Source: Apus apus (lineage: Eukaryota > Chordata > Aves > Apodiformes > Apodidae). Taken from it: a stretch of 64,000 bases of DNA. Location of the stretch: positions 54,443,290 through 54,507,289 of the forward strand of contig NC_067282.1 of the NCBI RefSeq assembly GCF_020740795.1, written 5' to 3'. The stretch's first letter is position 1. Every line of letters begins with the position of its first letter. The notes beneath the pieces are model-generated. The model was not told the DNA's origin. It made no database searches and was given only the letters and a program-made list of their open reading frames with translations. A program made the position numbers and the translations under genes. This document shows, piece after piece, positions 12,101-24,852 of this stretch.

Positions 12101-15100
12101 TCTTCCTGGGAATAGAACACCAGTTTAAAGAAAAGTAACTCCATTATATTTCTGCTTTGCTTTGTCTTTATTCTGTTCTGATTACAAGTTCACTTAGAGG
12201 TTAAGGCAGATTAATCGCATTAACTATAAGCTTTAATACTAAGGAGTGGTTGGATGCTATGATTTTTCTGGGGATAAAGCTGACTAAAGAAGTTTCTACC
12301 TCCTCTCTAAACCCAGCTGCACATGCTTATCCTCTGGAGGCAAGCCAGTCCCCACATCTGAATCTCACTCAACTCCTATATATGTATGTTTATGTGCTAA
12401 ATTGGATCAAGAAAGTGATCCAGATTCTAATATTTTTTTCAAAAATGTGTTTTTTAACGTTCACTTCTGTATTTATAGTCAAATAAGGAACGTGTTAGTT
12501 CAGATTGACACCAGGCAACTGAAGATCACATACTTTCAATGAAATAAAACCAAAAAGAACCCCATAAAATCAAACAAGATAAAAGGCAAACTCATAGAAG
12601 CTTGATATACATTCTCTTTTCATTGGCTAGGCTAGCCCTGGCTTTCATTCATTTTGTTTTTAAAGACAGCATTTTTCCCAGCATTAAAAGTTATCCTTTT
12701 TCCCATTTACTCATGATAGGTGTGGCAGATTTGTGAGTTACATCTCTTCAATGCCTCTGTGTCTTCCTGTTTAATTCTGAGATTCAGATGATCTTTTGAC
12801 AGCTGCTGGTGGAGAACTTGCTGGGGTTAGCAACCCAGTAGAGATGAGGTACTTTTATTACTTAATAAAAAAAGAACAAAAGTGTGTGGTCTTTTGGGAA
12901 CAGTTAGTTTCATGTCTTCTGCTGGAAATGTAACACAGTGGTGAGGGTCATATACAACTTGCTGATATCTGATTACAAAGCTTTTCTCAATGCACATCCA
13001 TCTTCTCTGATCGAAGGCCCCCACTGGTTTAATTCTCTGACAAGATAGTTGTGCTCAACCATAAAGTCTGCTACAAAGAACACACTTTGTACCTCACACT
13101 GCCAAATTTTCAGCTTCAAGATTCCACAGCATCTCCAAAGCTAGTTCAACAGTAGCAAACTTCTGCTTGCTTTTCCTTCAGCAAGGATGCTGTGGTGGGG
13201 AGAACAGTCCTTTGATCTGAGACTGGAAAGCAGGACACATGCTGTAACCTTCCTGCATGTAAGACAAGCATTTGTTTTATCTACCAGTTGGACAGTCACT
13301 GTCTTTTCCATTCTTGGGAAAATTTTTCAGGCAGCTTCTGCTATGAACAAAAAGTCAGCAAGTGTATCTTTTAGATGGGGTGTTTGATTAGAAAAATCTT
13401 GTGTAAAGGGAAGAACCTTTTCCTTCTCTAGGACAGCAGAGTCTTGTTTATTTCCCTAGGGTGAATAGAAATTACAGATCTGGGTATTTTAAAGCATAGA
13501 GGTTTTTATTCAATCTATGCACCTGACCATGCAAGATAAATAAATTTGGATTATACAGCAAAAAAAATATAGAGGCAATGGTTCAGATCCACAGCCATTG
13601 TAAACCGTGATGGCTTGGAGGCTTCAGGTCCACAAGACTTGGCCCAACTGGAATCCTCTCCCTGTGGAGGAGGTGCATTTTGGGTTTTATCTTTCATCTG
13701 TGGTACTGTGTTACACAAGCTTCCCAAAGCCATAGGAGAAAGATAGAACTTAGCAGTTCATCTATCTTTGTTTTTAATGCAGTGAATTTATGTTTCTTGT
13801 CTTCTTTTAATAACATTAGAAAAGCATATGCGACTCATAACCTCCTTCATTGCTCTCCGTTGTTCATCTCCCAGCCAAATGGGGAGTATTGAATTGCATC
13901 TCCATTTAGTTTTAAACCAAAAGCAAATATTTAAACTGCTTTTGTTAATAAGTAAATTAGTTAACTCATTCCACAGTCACAGGAACCTGAGGCAGGACAT
14001 GATTCCACAAGTTTCTCTTACCTGTTTTGCTGATAAATCTTAATCAGAAGCCTGAGGGCCCATGTACAGTAATGAAGAGAAACTCCAAACCCAGTCTGAC
14101 TCAGTTCCTGGAATGTCTGTTAAACTGACTAACAAGGGTCCATATATATAGCTGTAAGCCTTAATTTCTTGCCATTATAGAGGAATATTTTTCAGTAGAA
14201 ACAAGCCTTAATACAATTATGCTGCATTCTAATCAGCATGATCGGTGTTCCTTCCCACCTGGCTGTATGACAAAATATCTGCTTGATGGTAAAAAGCTAT
14301 TAAGTTTTTAAGAATAGTAGTTCTTATGCTATATGACTCACGTAATTACTTTTCATATACTCTCTAATTTTCCTTTAGTTGGCAGATCGATTTGCCCAAG
14401 TGCTACATTGGGCAAATTTTGTTTAAGCAATTTCAGGTTGAAGCAACTGGAAGTTCTGCTTAAAGGGCAACTGCACTCCCAGACTTACTGTTCAGCCTTA
14501 AAAGGAATGAATAGCCACTGTCCTTGATTATGGCCTGGAAAAGGTCTAAAAAGCTATGGCACAGACTTACTTGATCTGTCTGTAGTATAGCTCTTTGACA
14601 AAGAGTTAGGCAAAATAAATTCGGTATGTAATGGGCCATGGATCATTTATTCTAATGCAATGAAGATTTACAATAGGGTTTGCACACATTAGAATAATAC
14701 TTCCCTACAGTCCTCATTTCAAAGTTTTCATAGTTTTATCAGTCAATGTAGCTAAACTTCATAACAAAAGTCGAATTTTCTTGGCTTTCAGCACACCTTT
14801 ATTTTTAGCAAATCAAGCTTGTAGTGACAAGAATTAGAGTCGTAGACTAGCAGTGCACAATAACAGCTAAATCCCCCAGGGTAAGCAGTCTTGTTTCACA
14901 AAAGGTGCATTGAATTATCTTCATTACAGGATAGAAACCAACCACAAAAAATCACACTTGAGCAGTTTTTTGTCTAGCTTCCAATTTACATCTCTGGGAT
15001 CTTTCATCGATTAAAAGAGAGGTATTAAACCCTTTTGTAAAAGCATCTGAAGACTTTTCATTTTGTCCTTGTTTTTTAGTTACTGATAATTTTCAAATGC

Positions 15101-16900
15101 TTCTATTTCTAAAAATCCCCTTTGAGGACCCATTAGAGCATTGCCATGGGCAATTCTACAGAATCAGATAGGTAAAAAAGCAAAAGTGAGTCAAATATTT
15201 CTTTTCTACCCTAAGGGGGTGGAGCCAAAGAGACAGGGAAGCCTGATGAGGCATATTTGAGTTTGGGGAGATTTAAAAAGGGCCCATGTTTTAAGCAGCT
15301 GTATGTAGAATGATATCAGATGAGTGAAAAGGCTTGGGGTTGTAAGTGAAATTTGGCAGGGAAACAGCATTTACTGAAAAGAAGCATCTATGCTTGTTGT
15401 GCAGGGAATTGGTTTCATTTGACCACACTATAAACCTTGTCAAATTATGAGCTGTAGCTGTAAAATATGAGGCTTTTAAAATGTGCACTGCACCCATATG
15501 CATGGCAAAGTTAGCTACATAATGAAAAATCTAGTCAGGTAAATGGCTGCAATTCAGAGAAGGCTTCTTGGAAAAAGTATCTAGCAAGCCTTGTCAGGTG
15601 CTAAAGGACTGCTTGTGCCAAAAAAGGGTTCCTGCTGACAAAGTAAGAGACATTCTGCCCTACTTTCACCTCACTGGGATGCATTGCTTGCTGGCCATTG
15701 TCAGGGACAAGACAGTGGACAAAAAAGGATCTTGGTCCACTTCTGTGGGGCAATACATGTATTTCTAAGAAGCTAAATTCTACCTGAAACTGAAAAGCTA
15801 GGATCTGAACCTGGGATCCCCTAGGCAAAGCTCATTGCATTAGAAAATGCAAATCACACTTGGTGTGTCTGGTTTCATTAGATTAAGCTGTGAGCATGAT
15901 GCCATGTAACAAGGAAGCCAATGGGCCAAGACCACGGTTAATTTTAATATCAATCAGTACAAAGTCAGTACAAATTTTCTTACAAATTCCTGGCTGATCA
16001 TTCAAGGATGCCCTTTTGTGCCTCTATGTTCTGAGTCTATGGAAGAAGTTGCCCATACAGCTACTCAGTATTGCTGCTGCTTACCACTGTGCATCAGCTT
16101 GTACATCAAATTTGCAGTGATTTTATCATCATTATGAAAATCCCACCAGGAACAATAGACTGGGATATACAGTCGACTGTTGTTTTAAACAGATAACAGT
16201 CTACATCAGATGAAATAAACAAAGTTGTGTAGGAGCTGTCTGTAGCAACAGTGGTCTTGTTATCAATCTAATTGGGGATTATATCTCAATATCACAAATT
16301 GCTACCAATTTCATTTGGAAAAAAAAAATAATCTTTGTGCTAATTATTTTTGTGACCACTCAGCTCCTTTTACTCTTGTTTCTTACTTAAAGTAACTCCT
16401 TAATGCAGTCCACTTCACATTAAATATGCTTTGTCTTCAGCATCTCTTTATTGACACAAGATCATGTTCAGGTTCTAGCCAAAACATCTGCAGAAAGCTC
16501 ATACTCTTGAGAGCGCTAATCTCAATAGTTACTTAGTTATGAATTCATACTGAACATCCCCAGCTAATAAAAAAAAAAACCCAAACAAATTAATTTGCTG
16601 ATTCATGGACTCTTTTTCTTAAGTTTCAGCTAGGAGCAATAGAAATAAGGTTAAATGTGCCTTTGAAAAGACAGTCTGGTTTGAGCTGAATGATAGATGA
16701 CTATTGATGATTAGTTGCTTGGTTCAGTACTAGCCCAAGCTTGTCATCTGGGGAGCTGTTGAGTTTCTTGCAGAGAGTTCTCAGAGCCCATTAAGTAGGG
16801 CTTAAGCTTTAGTTCCCCTGACAGCCCCACAGGCACCCTGGACCCACAGTGTTAGGCAAGGAGTGAGGTCAGGGTGTGCCTGAACCCAAGCGTCTACCAC

Positions 16901-16930
16901 AAAAAAGAAGAAGAAGAAGAAAAAAAAAAG
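16901..16930. repeat. (GAA)n / A-rich simple repeat
   Basis: Five GAA units flanked by A runs on both sides, seen directly. Confidence 0.85.
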
Positions 16931-17295
16931 GCACAGGAGGGCTGGTCCTGGGTGGAATGTACCTGTTCAGGTAAGAATCATCAGCAGGGGCTTCTGATGT
17001 GTTTAGAAAGCTGCTCATTTGAAAAACTTTGAAGAAGTAGTCATTTGAGCCCCTGTGTATTTCAGCTCTGCCAAGCAAGCAGGGCACTATGCTGTATTTC
17101 CCTCTCCCTGGGACTTGTTTCAGGAGGCTGCTTCCCAAAGAGCTGTCAGCCAGCTGTGCTTCTGAGCAGTGATGCTGAAGCATTCACTCAGGAAAGGAGG
17201 TAGGAGGCATTTAAATCACTGTTTAAGGCTGCCAAGATCAAAGCAAAAGCTGCACATTTTTAAAAGTGTAATGTGGCAGAACTTCTAATAGCTGT

Positions 17296-17325
17296 TAATA
17301 GTGTGGCAGCACAGCCACACTATTA
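17296..17325. repeat. Perfect inverted repeat (12-bp arms, 6-nt loop)
   Basis: TAATAGTGTGGC at 17296-17307 is exactly complementary to GCCACACTATTA at 17314-17325, with loop AGCACA between. Pairing stops outside these positions. No promoter, terminator or known hairpin family is evident around it. Confidence 0.9.
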
Positions 17326-20300
17326 GCACAACACATGAGTGACCTTTGCCTGGGACATGGCTGGTGGCATCAGCAGGATCTACACACTCCAGTGGGAGAG
17401 CAACGGGAAAGAGCCCCAGCACCTTCTTTCAGAGGGCTGGAGCAGTAAAATGAGACTGGCACTGAGCAGGGGAAAATAAGTCAAAGAAAGGAAAAAGAAA
17501 CACCCCCAGGTTGGTCTGGATCTGCAGAAGGAGCAGATGACACTGGCTTTTGACTTTTTGAAGTGCCATCTTTAGCTTTTTAGGGACTCATGCCCAGAAA
17601 CTCTCAGCCATCAGAGGGCAAAAGAAGAGATTTGGTATGGTGCCCACTGTTAACACTGTTATTACAAAATTCAACCAATTGAAATTGCTGCCAACCAAGG
17701 AAAGAAAACAGGGTAATTAGGCAGCCATGTCACTACTCTTGTTTAGTTTGTATTACCAAAGCAGCTAGAAACGGAAGGCATTTCTCTGTCACTGTGTGTT
17801 ACAGAAATACAGAACCAAGACATGGTCCCTCTCCTCACAACCTGCAATCTTACTATCCACAGACAAGAGACCTTAAAGAAACAATGAAAATATTGAGATG
17901 TGTGAGAAGTAGCAAGACAAGCATGTACCCAGGACCTGCATCAACCCAGGACCTGCTTGTGTCGAGGGAGGGAGGAGGAAGAGGGGGCTGCAGCGGAGGA
18001 GGGCACACAGTGCCTCTACCTGACACAGCAGAGCCACTGAATGGGTATGCAGAAGGGGTGAGATGACAAAGTCACAGCTTCAGGGAGAATATCCTTGCAG
18101 TGGTGTTCTGGCTGCACGTCAACAGCACAAGGTGACAGTTGTCATTGCTGGAACAAAAGCTGTTGCACCAGCTGAGACATGGGATTGTAATGCTGGGAGC
18201 AAATCAGCAAACATGTACAGGTTCATCCCATGTAACCTACATCTACCCCAAGCAGCAGAAAGTCACCTTATAAATAAAGACAACATACTGATGCCGGGGC
18301 TAGGCAGTCAATTGCAGCCATGAGTTTGCTTAAAAAAAGAAGAAGCAAAATAAGACAATTTCTCCCCCTGCCCCGAGATTTAGAGCTTGTCAAAGGTGTC
18401 AGTCTGACAGTCCTGGAGCCTGAAGTCCTCTCATTATCCACAGAACAGGTGCAGCATGGGAAGTAGCAGGAGAGGTTTTTTAGCACTGATTTGACATTTA
18501 GCAGTAAGATGCCAGTTTTCTGTGACAGATAAATTGTTGAGCTCCTGATGGAGTTTGCAATTTGTTGTGGTAGGAGCAGTAGGGTTCGGAGAGTGAATGC
18601 AGTCTCATTGAGAGCTGAGTTGAGGCAAGCCACCTGCTTTGGATAAATTGAGTGATAAGTCAGTCAGAAGTAGTGCATTACAGTCCAGTGTAATTTAATC
18701 TAGGACCTCATGGACAAAAATTAAGGACCCAGTTCAGCATTTTCTGACCAAATTTCAGTGTGTTGGCTTTCAGACCCTCAAATCATCCAGTATCTTACAA
18801 ATTCTTCTCATGGATCTTGCTATCCTTCTTGACCTGGCTTAATAACCAGGGGCATGAAGATTTTGGGAATAACTAATAAGAGAGGCATGAGCCAGATTTG
18901 ATGTAGAATTGGCACAGCCACCTAACACAGGTAGCTTCATCAAACCATACGTACTTGCACTTTTAAAATGTTTTTCATTCAGTGTTTGCCATATGCTAAA
19001 TGCACAAGCAACTCGGTATCTGCTGTTCTTGATAGCCTGGAAGCTCGAGGGGAAGGAGGTGGGCTGGATGAACAACCCTACAAATGCAGAAGGAACCAGA
19101 TCACCCACGTTCTGGTCCTTGCAGCAGTGTCCTAACCACTTGACAATCAAGCAAGAGGCAAGGACAACTGCTACTGTATGTTTTGAGCTGAGATCTCTGC
19201 AGCTTGAGTACATAAAGATAGCTTCTAGAATACTTGGCAAGAGCCACTTTTTTCTGATTTAAGTATGAGAGGGCCTGGTCTCAATATAATAATATAATAC
19301 ATAATCTCTGCTCTCTATCCCTAGTCTCTAAATGTCCATGGATGGAGCGTGTTTTATGGGTAATCAAAACATTGCTTTATTCTAAACTAAGGATTAGTGT
19401 AACTAAGACTGCAGCACATCTGGACTGCTTGGAAAGTACCAGTCAAGCAAAAAACCTCATGCCTTAGATATGTGTGATAGGGAGGTACCTGCAGGGTTTT
19501 TTTCAGTTTTTCTTCATGCCTTGGATCCTTTTTGCATCTCATCCTCAACCATTAATTCCTTATTGACAAAGTCTGCGGCTAGCTGTAGTTTAGCTTGGGG
19601 TTTTGATTTATTTTCTTTTTTATTCATATTTGGCAAACTGGCTTGTAAACCCCTGGTGTTCATTTAAGACATAGAATTACAGTGTTTGTGTTTAGGAGTT
19701 CCACTAGTTTGTACCAAAGTCCCTGAAGTACAATCAATATTGCTTGGGACAGCAGTATATCTCTTTGACTTGCATTTTGATATTTTGCACTGCCAATGCA
19801 AGTTATTAGTATTTTCCAATGTCACTTCAAAATTAAATAGATGGTTTCAGAAAGCTCCACACCTACTTCCTTTTCAGATATAGATTATCTGTGTGTGTGC
19901 AACAGAAAACGTGAACTTTATTACCTACATCCCTACCACCCTTTTTGATATCAATAGTAGCATTCTCCATCAGCATCAAATATGGTGGATACACCTTCTT
20001 GCCTGTTTTAAAACATAGTTGAGATGTACATACTGAATATTTTTATACCATTACTTTCCATTTTGCCATCTGCATCTAATTGATTTGGAAAAAAAGCTTG
20101 TTTTCTTCTGAGTATGTTTTGAGTGGCTTTTAGTGTCTTTATCAGCACTGACTATTTGCTTTCCTTACCCATATTTTTCAGCATTCCATTTCATCCACTA
20201 TTTATGCATCCAGTCTTTATGCATTGATTTGCTTCAGTTTTTTATTAAACAGTAATGCTTACTCCTTTTTTGAAAAGCAATGAGCTTTTTGCCCATAGCG

Positions 20301-21105
20301 TTTTTGCAAACTTTGATTTTACAGCATTCTTGAACCACATTTAAAATGAGTCAGCTATGCCAATAGTTGCTTACATTTTTAGAAAACTGCTGTTTTTAGA
20401 GGCCTATGTTTATACATCATCTCTTGGTGTCATGTCTGTTTGTACAACACAAGTGTAATCAGATCATGATCATTGCTATCTAGGCAACAGTTAATTTTTA
20501 GATCAACTTGCACTGGTGAAAAGCCATGTATTTTTTTCTAGGACAAAACCCACTCTAAACAGCAGCTATTTACTGTCAAATGTGCAGATGCCTTTTTTGA
20601 GCAACGGTGCTTAAGATTTGATGACACGGACTGTTCAATTACCTGAACAAGTTACTCATCCAAGAAGGGATCATAACTTCAGGAGCAGATGATCAGCCCT
20701 CCAAAGGGGGAAGAAGAGTAATATATCAGTTCAGAATTGCTTGTTTTGTGAGGGAATCAGCCCATTCGATCTATATACACCCTATGGGAGACCCACAGTT
20801 TCAGGAACAGTCTGACATGCCTGAACTGGCAGCTTGAAGGTATGCACTTCTCCCTCCTCTGTGGAAGTGCAACATTGCCAGGGGTGACTAGGAGGTGAGC
20901 TTAAGACTCTGGGACAATCTGGTTGGTTGGAAGCAACATCACTTGGACTTCACAGTTGATTTGGTCCTGCCTGGCAATTCTTCTGTTGCTGAGGAGGGAT
21001 GAAACAGGTAAGCATGATGGTTTCTCACTCTACAGACCTCTGACATTACAACTTGGAGGCTCTTGCCCAGTTGCTAATCCCTTGCTTGCTCTCTGCTGTC
21101 TGAGA

Positions 21106-21131
21106 TCTTGATCCATATGTGTTTTAATACA
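21106..21131 (+). repeat. 26-bp direct repeat, copy 1
   Basis: A 26-base block beginning TCTTGATCCATATGTG and ending TTTTAATACA, identical to the block at 21735-21760. Flanks on both sides differ. Chance identity of this length in 64 kb is negligible. Confidence 0.95.
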
Positions 21132-21734
21132 GCCACCTAACCACTCGTACAGTCACAAGGACTCTGTGTCAGGCCTTTGGAGGAACATTAATTTTGTTCA
21201 AGGTGGCAGAGATGTTCTTCTGATGTTCTGCACTCAGCAACTGGAAAATGTCCCTCCACTTCCCCACACCCTTGGTCACAAAGGAGACATTATTTCAGAT
21301 TATATTGCAATTTATTAATCTTTAAGGGAGGAAGGTGGCACTTTGCATATTAATGGATTGAAATTATACATCCATTTTCAGTGTTAAATCAGGCAAACAG
21401 TCAAGAGATATTTATAGTAAGTTCCCAACCTTACAGTAAGTTTTTATATTTGAAACACTCGGGTAACATAACCACTCAGCTTTTTAAGTGGTTGCCATAG
21501 AAAGAAAGAGAAACATTTGCATGCAGTGAAGGAGAACTAAAGCAAGTCTTGCAAGTTACTGTTCTGCATTATCTCAAGCACTTCAGAGTCAATGGGGAGT
21601 TGGGCATGGCAGACATCCAAGTGCTCAGCTTTTTACTATGGGTGATGTTCCCTCTAATGTTTTTCTCTTTGGTGGAAATTCATCAGATGTAAAACCTGAA
21701 GACACATTATACTGCTCAGATCATTCTGCATTAT
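21132..21734. other. Segment between two 26-bp direct repeats
   Basis: 603 bases lie between the identical 26-mers. The composition is ordinary (AT-rich, with some GC around 21170-21290). I see no terminal inverted repeats, no LTR TG...CA ends and no CR1 similarity, so I cannot assign it to a mobile element. It could also be unique DNA flanked by two pieces of one dispersed repeat. Confidence 0.4.
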
Positions 21735-21760
21735 TCTTGATCCATATGTGTTTTAATACA
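21735..21760 (+). repeat. 26-bp direct repeat, copy 2
   Basis: Second identical copy of the 26-mer found at 21106-21131, same orientation, 629 bases downstream. Confidence 0.95.
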
Positions 21761-21951
21761 CCCAAACCCAAATGTTCAATATCCACAAATCCCACTCCCA
21801 TAAATGACATCAAGTTACAGGCCAGACCTTGTTAAGGAAAAAACATAAATAATGATAAAAAACTTTTTTATATCCTTCTCTTTTATGGGCTGTTCTGGTA
21901 CATATGAGTGACTGTCATAAGAATTCTTTTGTAAAAGTTAGGTTCAGGTGT

Positions 21952-22030
21952 GTCTTCTTGCCTTGCCTTTCCCTTGACCTTGCCTTCCCTTTCCCTTTTC
22001 CCTGTTCCCATCTTGTCTTCTCCTATCTTT
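21952..22030. repeat. Pyrimidine-rich CCTT-type tract
   Basis: A roughly 80-base strand-asymmetric run of C and T with repeated CCTTG/CCCTTT units, a degenerate microsatellite. Confidence 0.75.
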
Positions 22031-22154
22031 TTTATTATTTTTTTAATCCATGCTGACTTTCTCAGAAATAATATGATCCTGAACTCTAAGAAAAAAAAAT
22101 CTCCATATCACAAGCCTGCTAATAAAAGTCAAGCAATGGAATAGTGGAATTTAC

Positions 22155-22291
22155 CTTTGTGGACACGGTTCCGAGGCTGCTCTTTAATGGCCTTTTTGGA
22201 GGAATGATGTTTCTTTTCTCTCTTTCTGGTTAAGAGAAGCCCGGCGTAAGAATGTATCCTGCTCCATTCTATCTTTCTCGGATTTGACACA
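22155..22291 (-). other. Candidate unassigned exon (137 nt)
   Basis: Read on the minus strand, this block has the signals of an internal exon. Upstream is a CTAAC branch-point match about 21 nt before the acceptor, a pyrimidine tract (TCTTTCTCTTCAG) and AG at 22293-22292. Downstream is the donor AAAG|GTAAAT with GT at 22154-22153. One frame is open for the full length (1 + 45 codons + 1 base) and encodes a basic segment with KIEWSRIHSYAGLLLTRKRE, a lysine/histidine-rich stretch and KEQPRNRVHK. It contains five CpGs although its surroundings are CpG-poor. I do not recognise the protein. The frame lacks a start and no partner exons were found. It could be an exon of an uncharacterised coding gene, of a lncRNA, or a chance combination. 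Function unknown. Confidence 0.35.
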
Positions 22292-24139
22292 CTGAAGAGA
22301 AAGATCATGTGTTAGTCATGTGCCCGGCTTCATCTCTTTAAAGGAGGGAGGGTAAGACGTATCAAGGGTGTGAGATCAGTTTCTGCCTTTCTGTGGGCCA
22401 TTGCTTGAAAATATTATTAGATCTGCTATGTAGTTTTTAAATGATCACAAAAGATCCTTTACTATTTAACATGATCTGTAAAAAACATACTTTATCTTGT
22501 TTAAGACTGTGGAGGTAGGGTTCAATAACTCAAAAAGTTTACACTGAAGTGTCTACATGTGAACTGGGTGTCACATTTCCATTACAGGTGAGGAACTGAC
22601 TCAGCTAAACATGGGACTATAGAGACATTTTATGCCACTCAGTCTCCAGAGTCTGTTTCAGAAGGAGCAGTCTCCTATAAGCTTCTGCTGTGCCTCCCAA
22701 CTCTGTGTAGGTATCTGTGATGTTCCTGAGCGTCACCAGTGGTATCCTCCCACCTGACCATCTGAAATGGCTCAGCTAACATGTGAGTGTCTCCTCTGGA
22801 GGGAGATGAATCCCACTCTACACACAGCACATAGAGCAGTCTGTTTAAGTTTTTCTAAATGCAGGTATCTCATGCATCTCTGATGCCCTAAAGCATCTGA
22901 GACATCTGCACTGGGCTGACACAGCTGTTGTGAGGCTCATGCCTCAAGGACATGGTGTGGAGTGATGGCTGGAGGTAGGTTGGGATGCTCTAGGGCATCT
23001 CACGTGAGCCTACAGATCAGGGTGTGGGCAAATAAACCAATTTCTGACACATCATCTAGATTTCCCTGGAGTATTTATGAACTAAGACACCCAGCTTGAA
23101 ACAAGACATCTCGGACTGTTTTGATCTGTGAACAGAATCTGCCTTTGGTTGTTATAAGGTGCAAAAGCGTAGTTTAAAACTCACCTAGATATTTCATCTG
23201 GTGATATTTGTACTAGCAGATGTTACCCATCTGCACGAACACTGGTGAGAGATTTTCCTTCTCGTAAGAAAAACTTAAAGGCAACGATTCCATATTTTTC
23301 AACTCAGTTTCTGGATTACTTTTGTCTTTTTATGTATGCTTGCTCTTTAGTTCAGTGATGGATTTTGAATTTTGTACTGCACACTTCTTAAATTCACAAA
23401 AGTATTATTAGAAAAGCATACCAAATGATGGGTTTTCAGTTGCATGATGCATATCTGCCTTTTTGCATATGCATTTGATGCAAAAAAATGAGCATGCCTG
23501 TAATTTGCTTACTACTATGTGACCTTTGTATTATGTTTTTTACGTTGAGATTTGCAAAAATAGTTTTGGACTAGTGGATTATATCTGGAGGAACAAACCA
23601 GCAAATATATTGTTGCCTTTTATTAAGGCTCATACATGCTAGTATGTGCTAATGTCATTTTCTAAAGTACCAGATTGCAATATCAGACTCCAGTATAAGA
23701 ATTGGTGTATTAGTCTCAGGTAAGGGAGAGATGGATAAACCATTAAGCTCAAAAATCACAGATTAAAAAGGAAAATGGAAATCACAGGGGGAAAAAAAAG
23801 GAGTATATTTTAAAACACTGCAGTCTAATTACTTTCTGTTGCTGATGTGCCCTGTATGGATCTTTAATTTTTTTCCCAAGGGCTCATGTCTCTGTAGGCC
23901 TTGCACTTCTGCCAGCCCTGTAGGGCTGCCTTTGGCACCTGCTGGTGTCTCAAATAGTGGTAGATGCTTGTGTGTGAGCAACCAAACTGAGCAGGTGAAG
24001 GTCTGAGGTTTTGTAGTTTGCCAAAATCATTAGGACACGTTTGACAGGACTGTGTTGATTATCCCCAGCAAACAGATGCCTGGTGTCTTCAGGTGCTGCC
24101 TGAACATCCCTTTCCTCTATAGGATTCTTCATATAGGAT
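22292..24139. other. Intergenic, no gene recognised
   Basis: AT-rich sequence without recognised repeats. It contains a cluster of TGCAT motifs at 23441-23497 in a stretch (about 23390-23680) that looks like conserved-element sequence by composition only. Confidence 0.5.
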
Positions 24140-24852
24140 ACTGCATTTAGGCAGGTCAGTATATGTTGGCCATCGTGAGGAGAGGGACTTGGAGGTGTTG
24201 GTTGATGAGAAGCTCAACATGACCCAGCAATGTGCACTCTCAGCCCAGAAAGCCAAGTGTGTCTTGGGCTGCATCAAAAGAAGCGTGGCCAGCAGGTCAA
24301 GGGAGGGGATTCTGCCCCTCTGCTCTGCTCTCATGAGCTCCCACCTGAAGTATTGTGTCCAGTTCTGGAGGCCTCAACAAAAGAAAGACATAGAACTCCT
24401 GAAGCGAGTCCATAAAGATGATCAAAGGGCTGGAGCACCTCTCCTACAAAGACAGACTGAGAGAGTTGGGGCTGTTCAGCCTGGAGAAGTGAAGGCTCCG
24501 GGGAGACCTTACAGTGGCCTTCCAGTACAGGAAGGGGGCTACAGAAAAGCTGGGGAGGGGTTTTTCACCAGAGAGGGCAGTGATAGGACAAGGGGTAATG
24601 GTTTTAAACTGAGAGAGGGAAGATTTAGGTTAGATATTAGGAAGAAATTCTTCCCTGTAAGGGTGGTGAGGAACTGGAATGGGTTGCCTAGGGAGGTTGT
24701 TGACGCCCTATTCCTGGAGGTTTTTAAGGCCAGGTTGGATGAGGTTTTGTGCAACCTGATCTAGTGGTAGGGTTCCCTGCTCATGACAGGGGGGTTGGAA
24801 CTTGGTGATCTTTAAGGTCCCTTCCAACCTTAATGATTCTATGATTCTATGA
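24140..24852 (+). mobile_element. CR1 LINE 3' fragment
   Basis: A 5'-truncated CR1 of about 710 bp carrying the C-terminal part of the reverse transcriptase and the 3' UTR. From 24189 the frame reads [20 protein letters not shown], then [20 protein letters not shown] and [11 protein letters not shown], and after a pair of compensating frameshifts ends with [20 protein letters not shown] and a stop near 24764. It terminates in AATGATTCTATGATTCTATGA, the CR1 3' hallmark. It belongs to the same subfamily as the fragment at 56785-57070. The frame is long only because the shifts compensate; it is not a host gene. Confidence 0.93.

Larger units (their letters stand above)
6131..21105. other. Intergenic, no gene or clear mobile element
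   Basis: About 15 kb of AT-rich, CpG-poor unique-looking sequence. No long open frame, tRNA, rRNA or CR1 body was recognised. Local structures are a CAAA array near 6505-6520, an octamer/homeobox-site cluster near 8680-8760, a GAA-rich tract at 16901-16930, a perfect hairpin at 17296-17325 and a 17-bp tandem duplication near 17927-17956. It may hold conserved regulatory elements, but this cannot be judged from one sequence. Confidence 0.6.

Noticed and set aside
24189..24764. 191-codon open frame
   Set aside because: CR1 reverse-transcriptase C-terminus kept open by compensating frameshifts; a transposon remnant, not a host gene.
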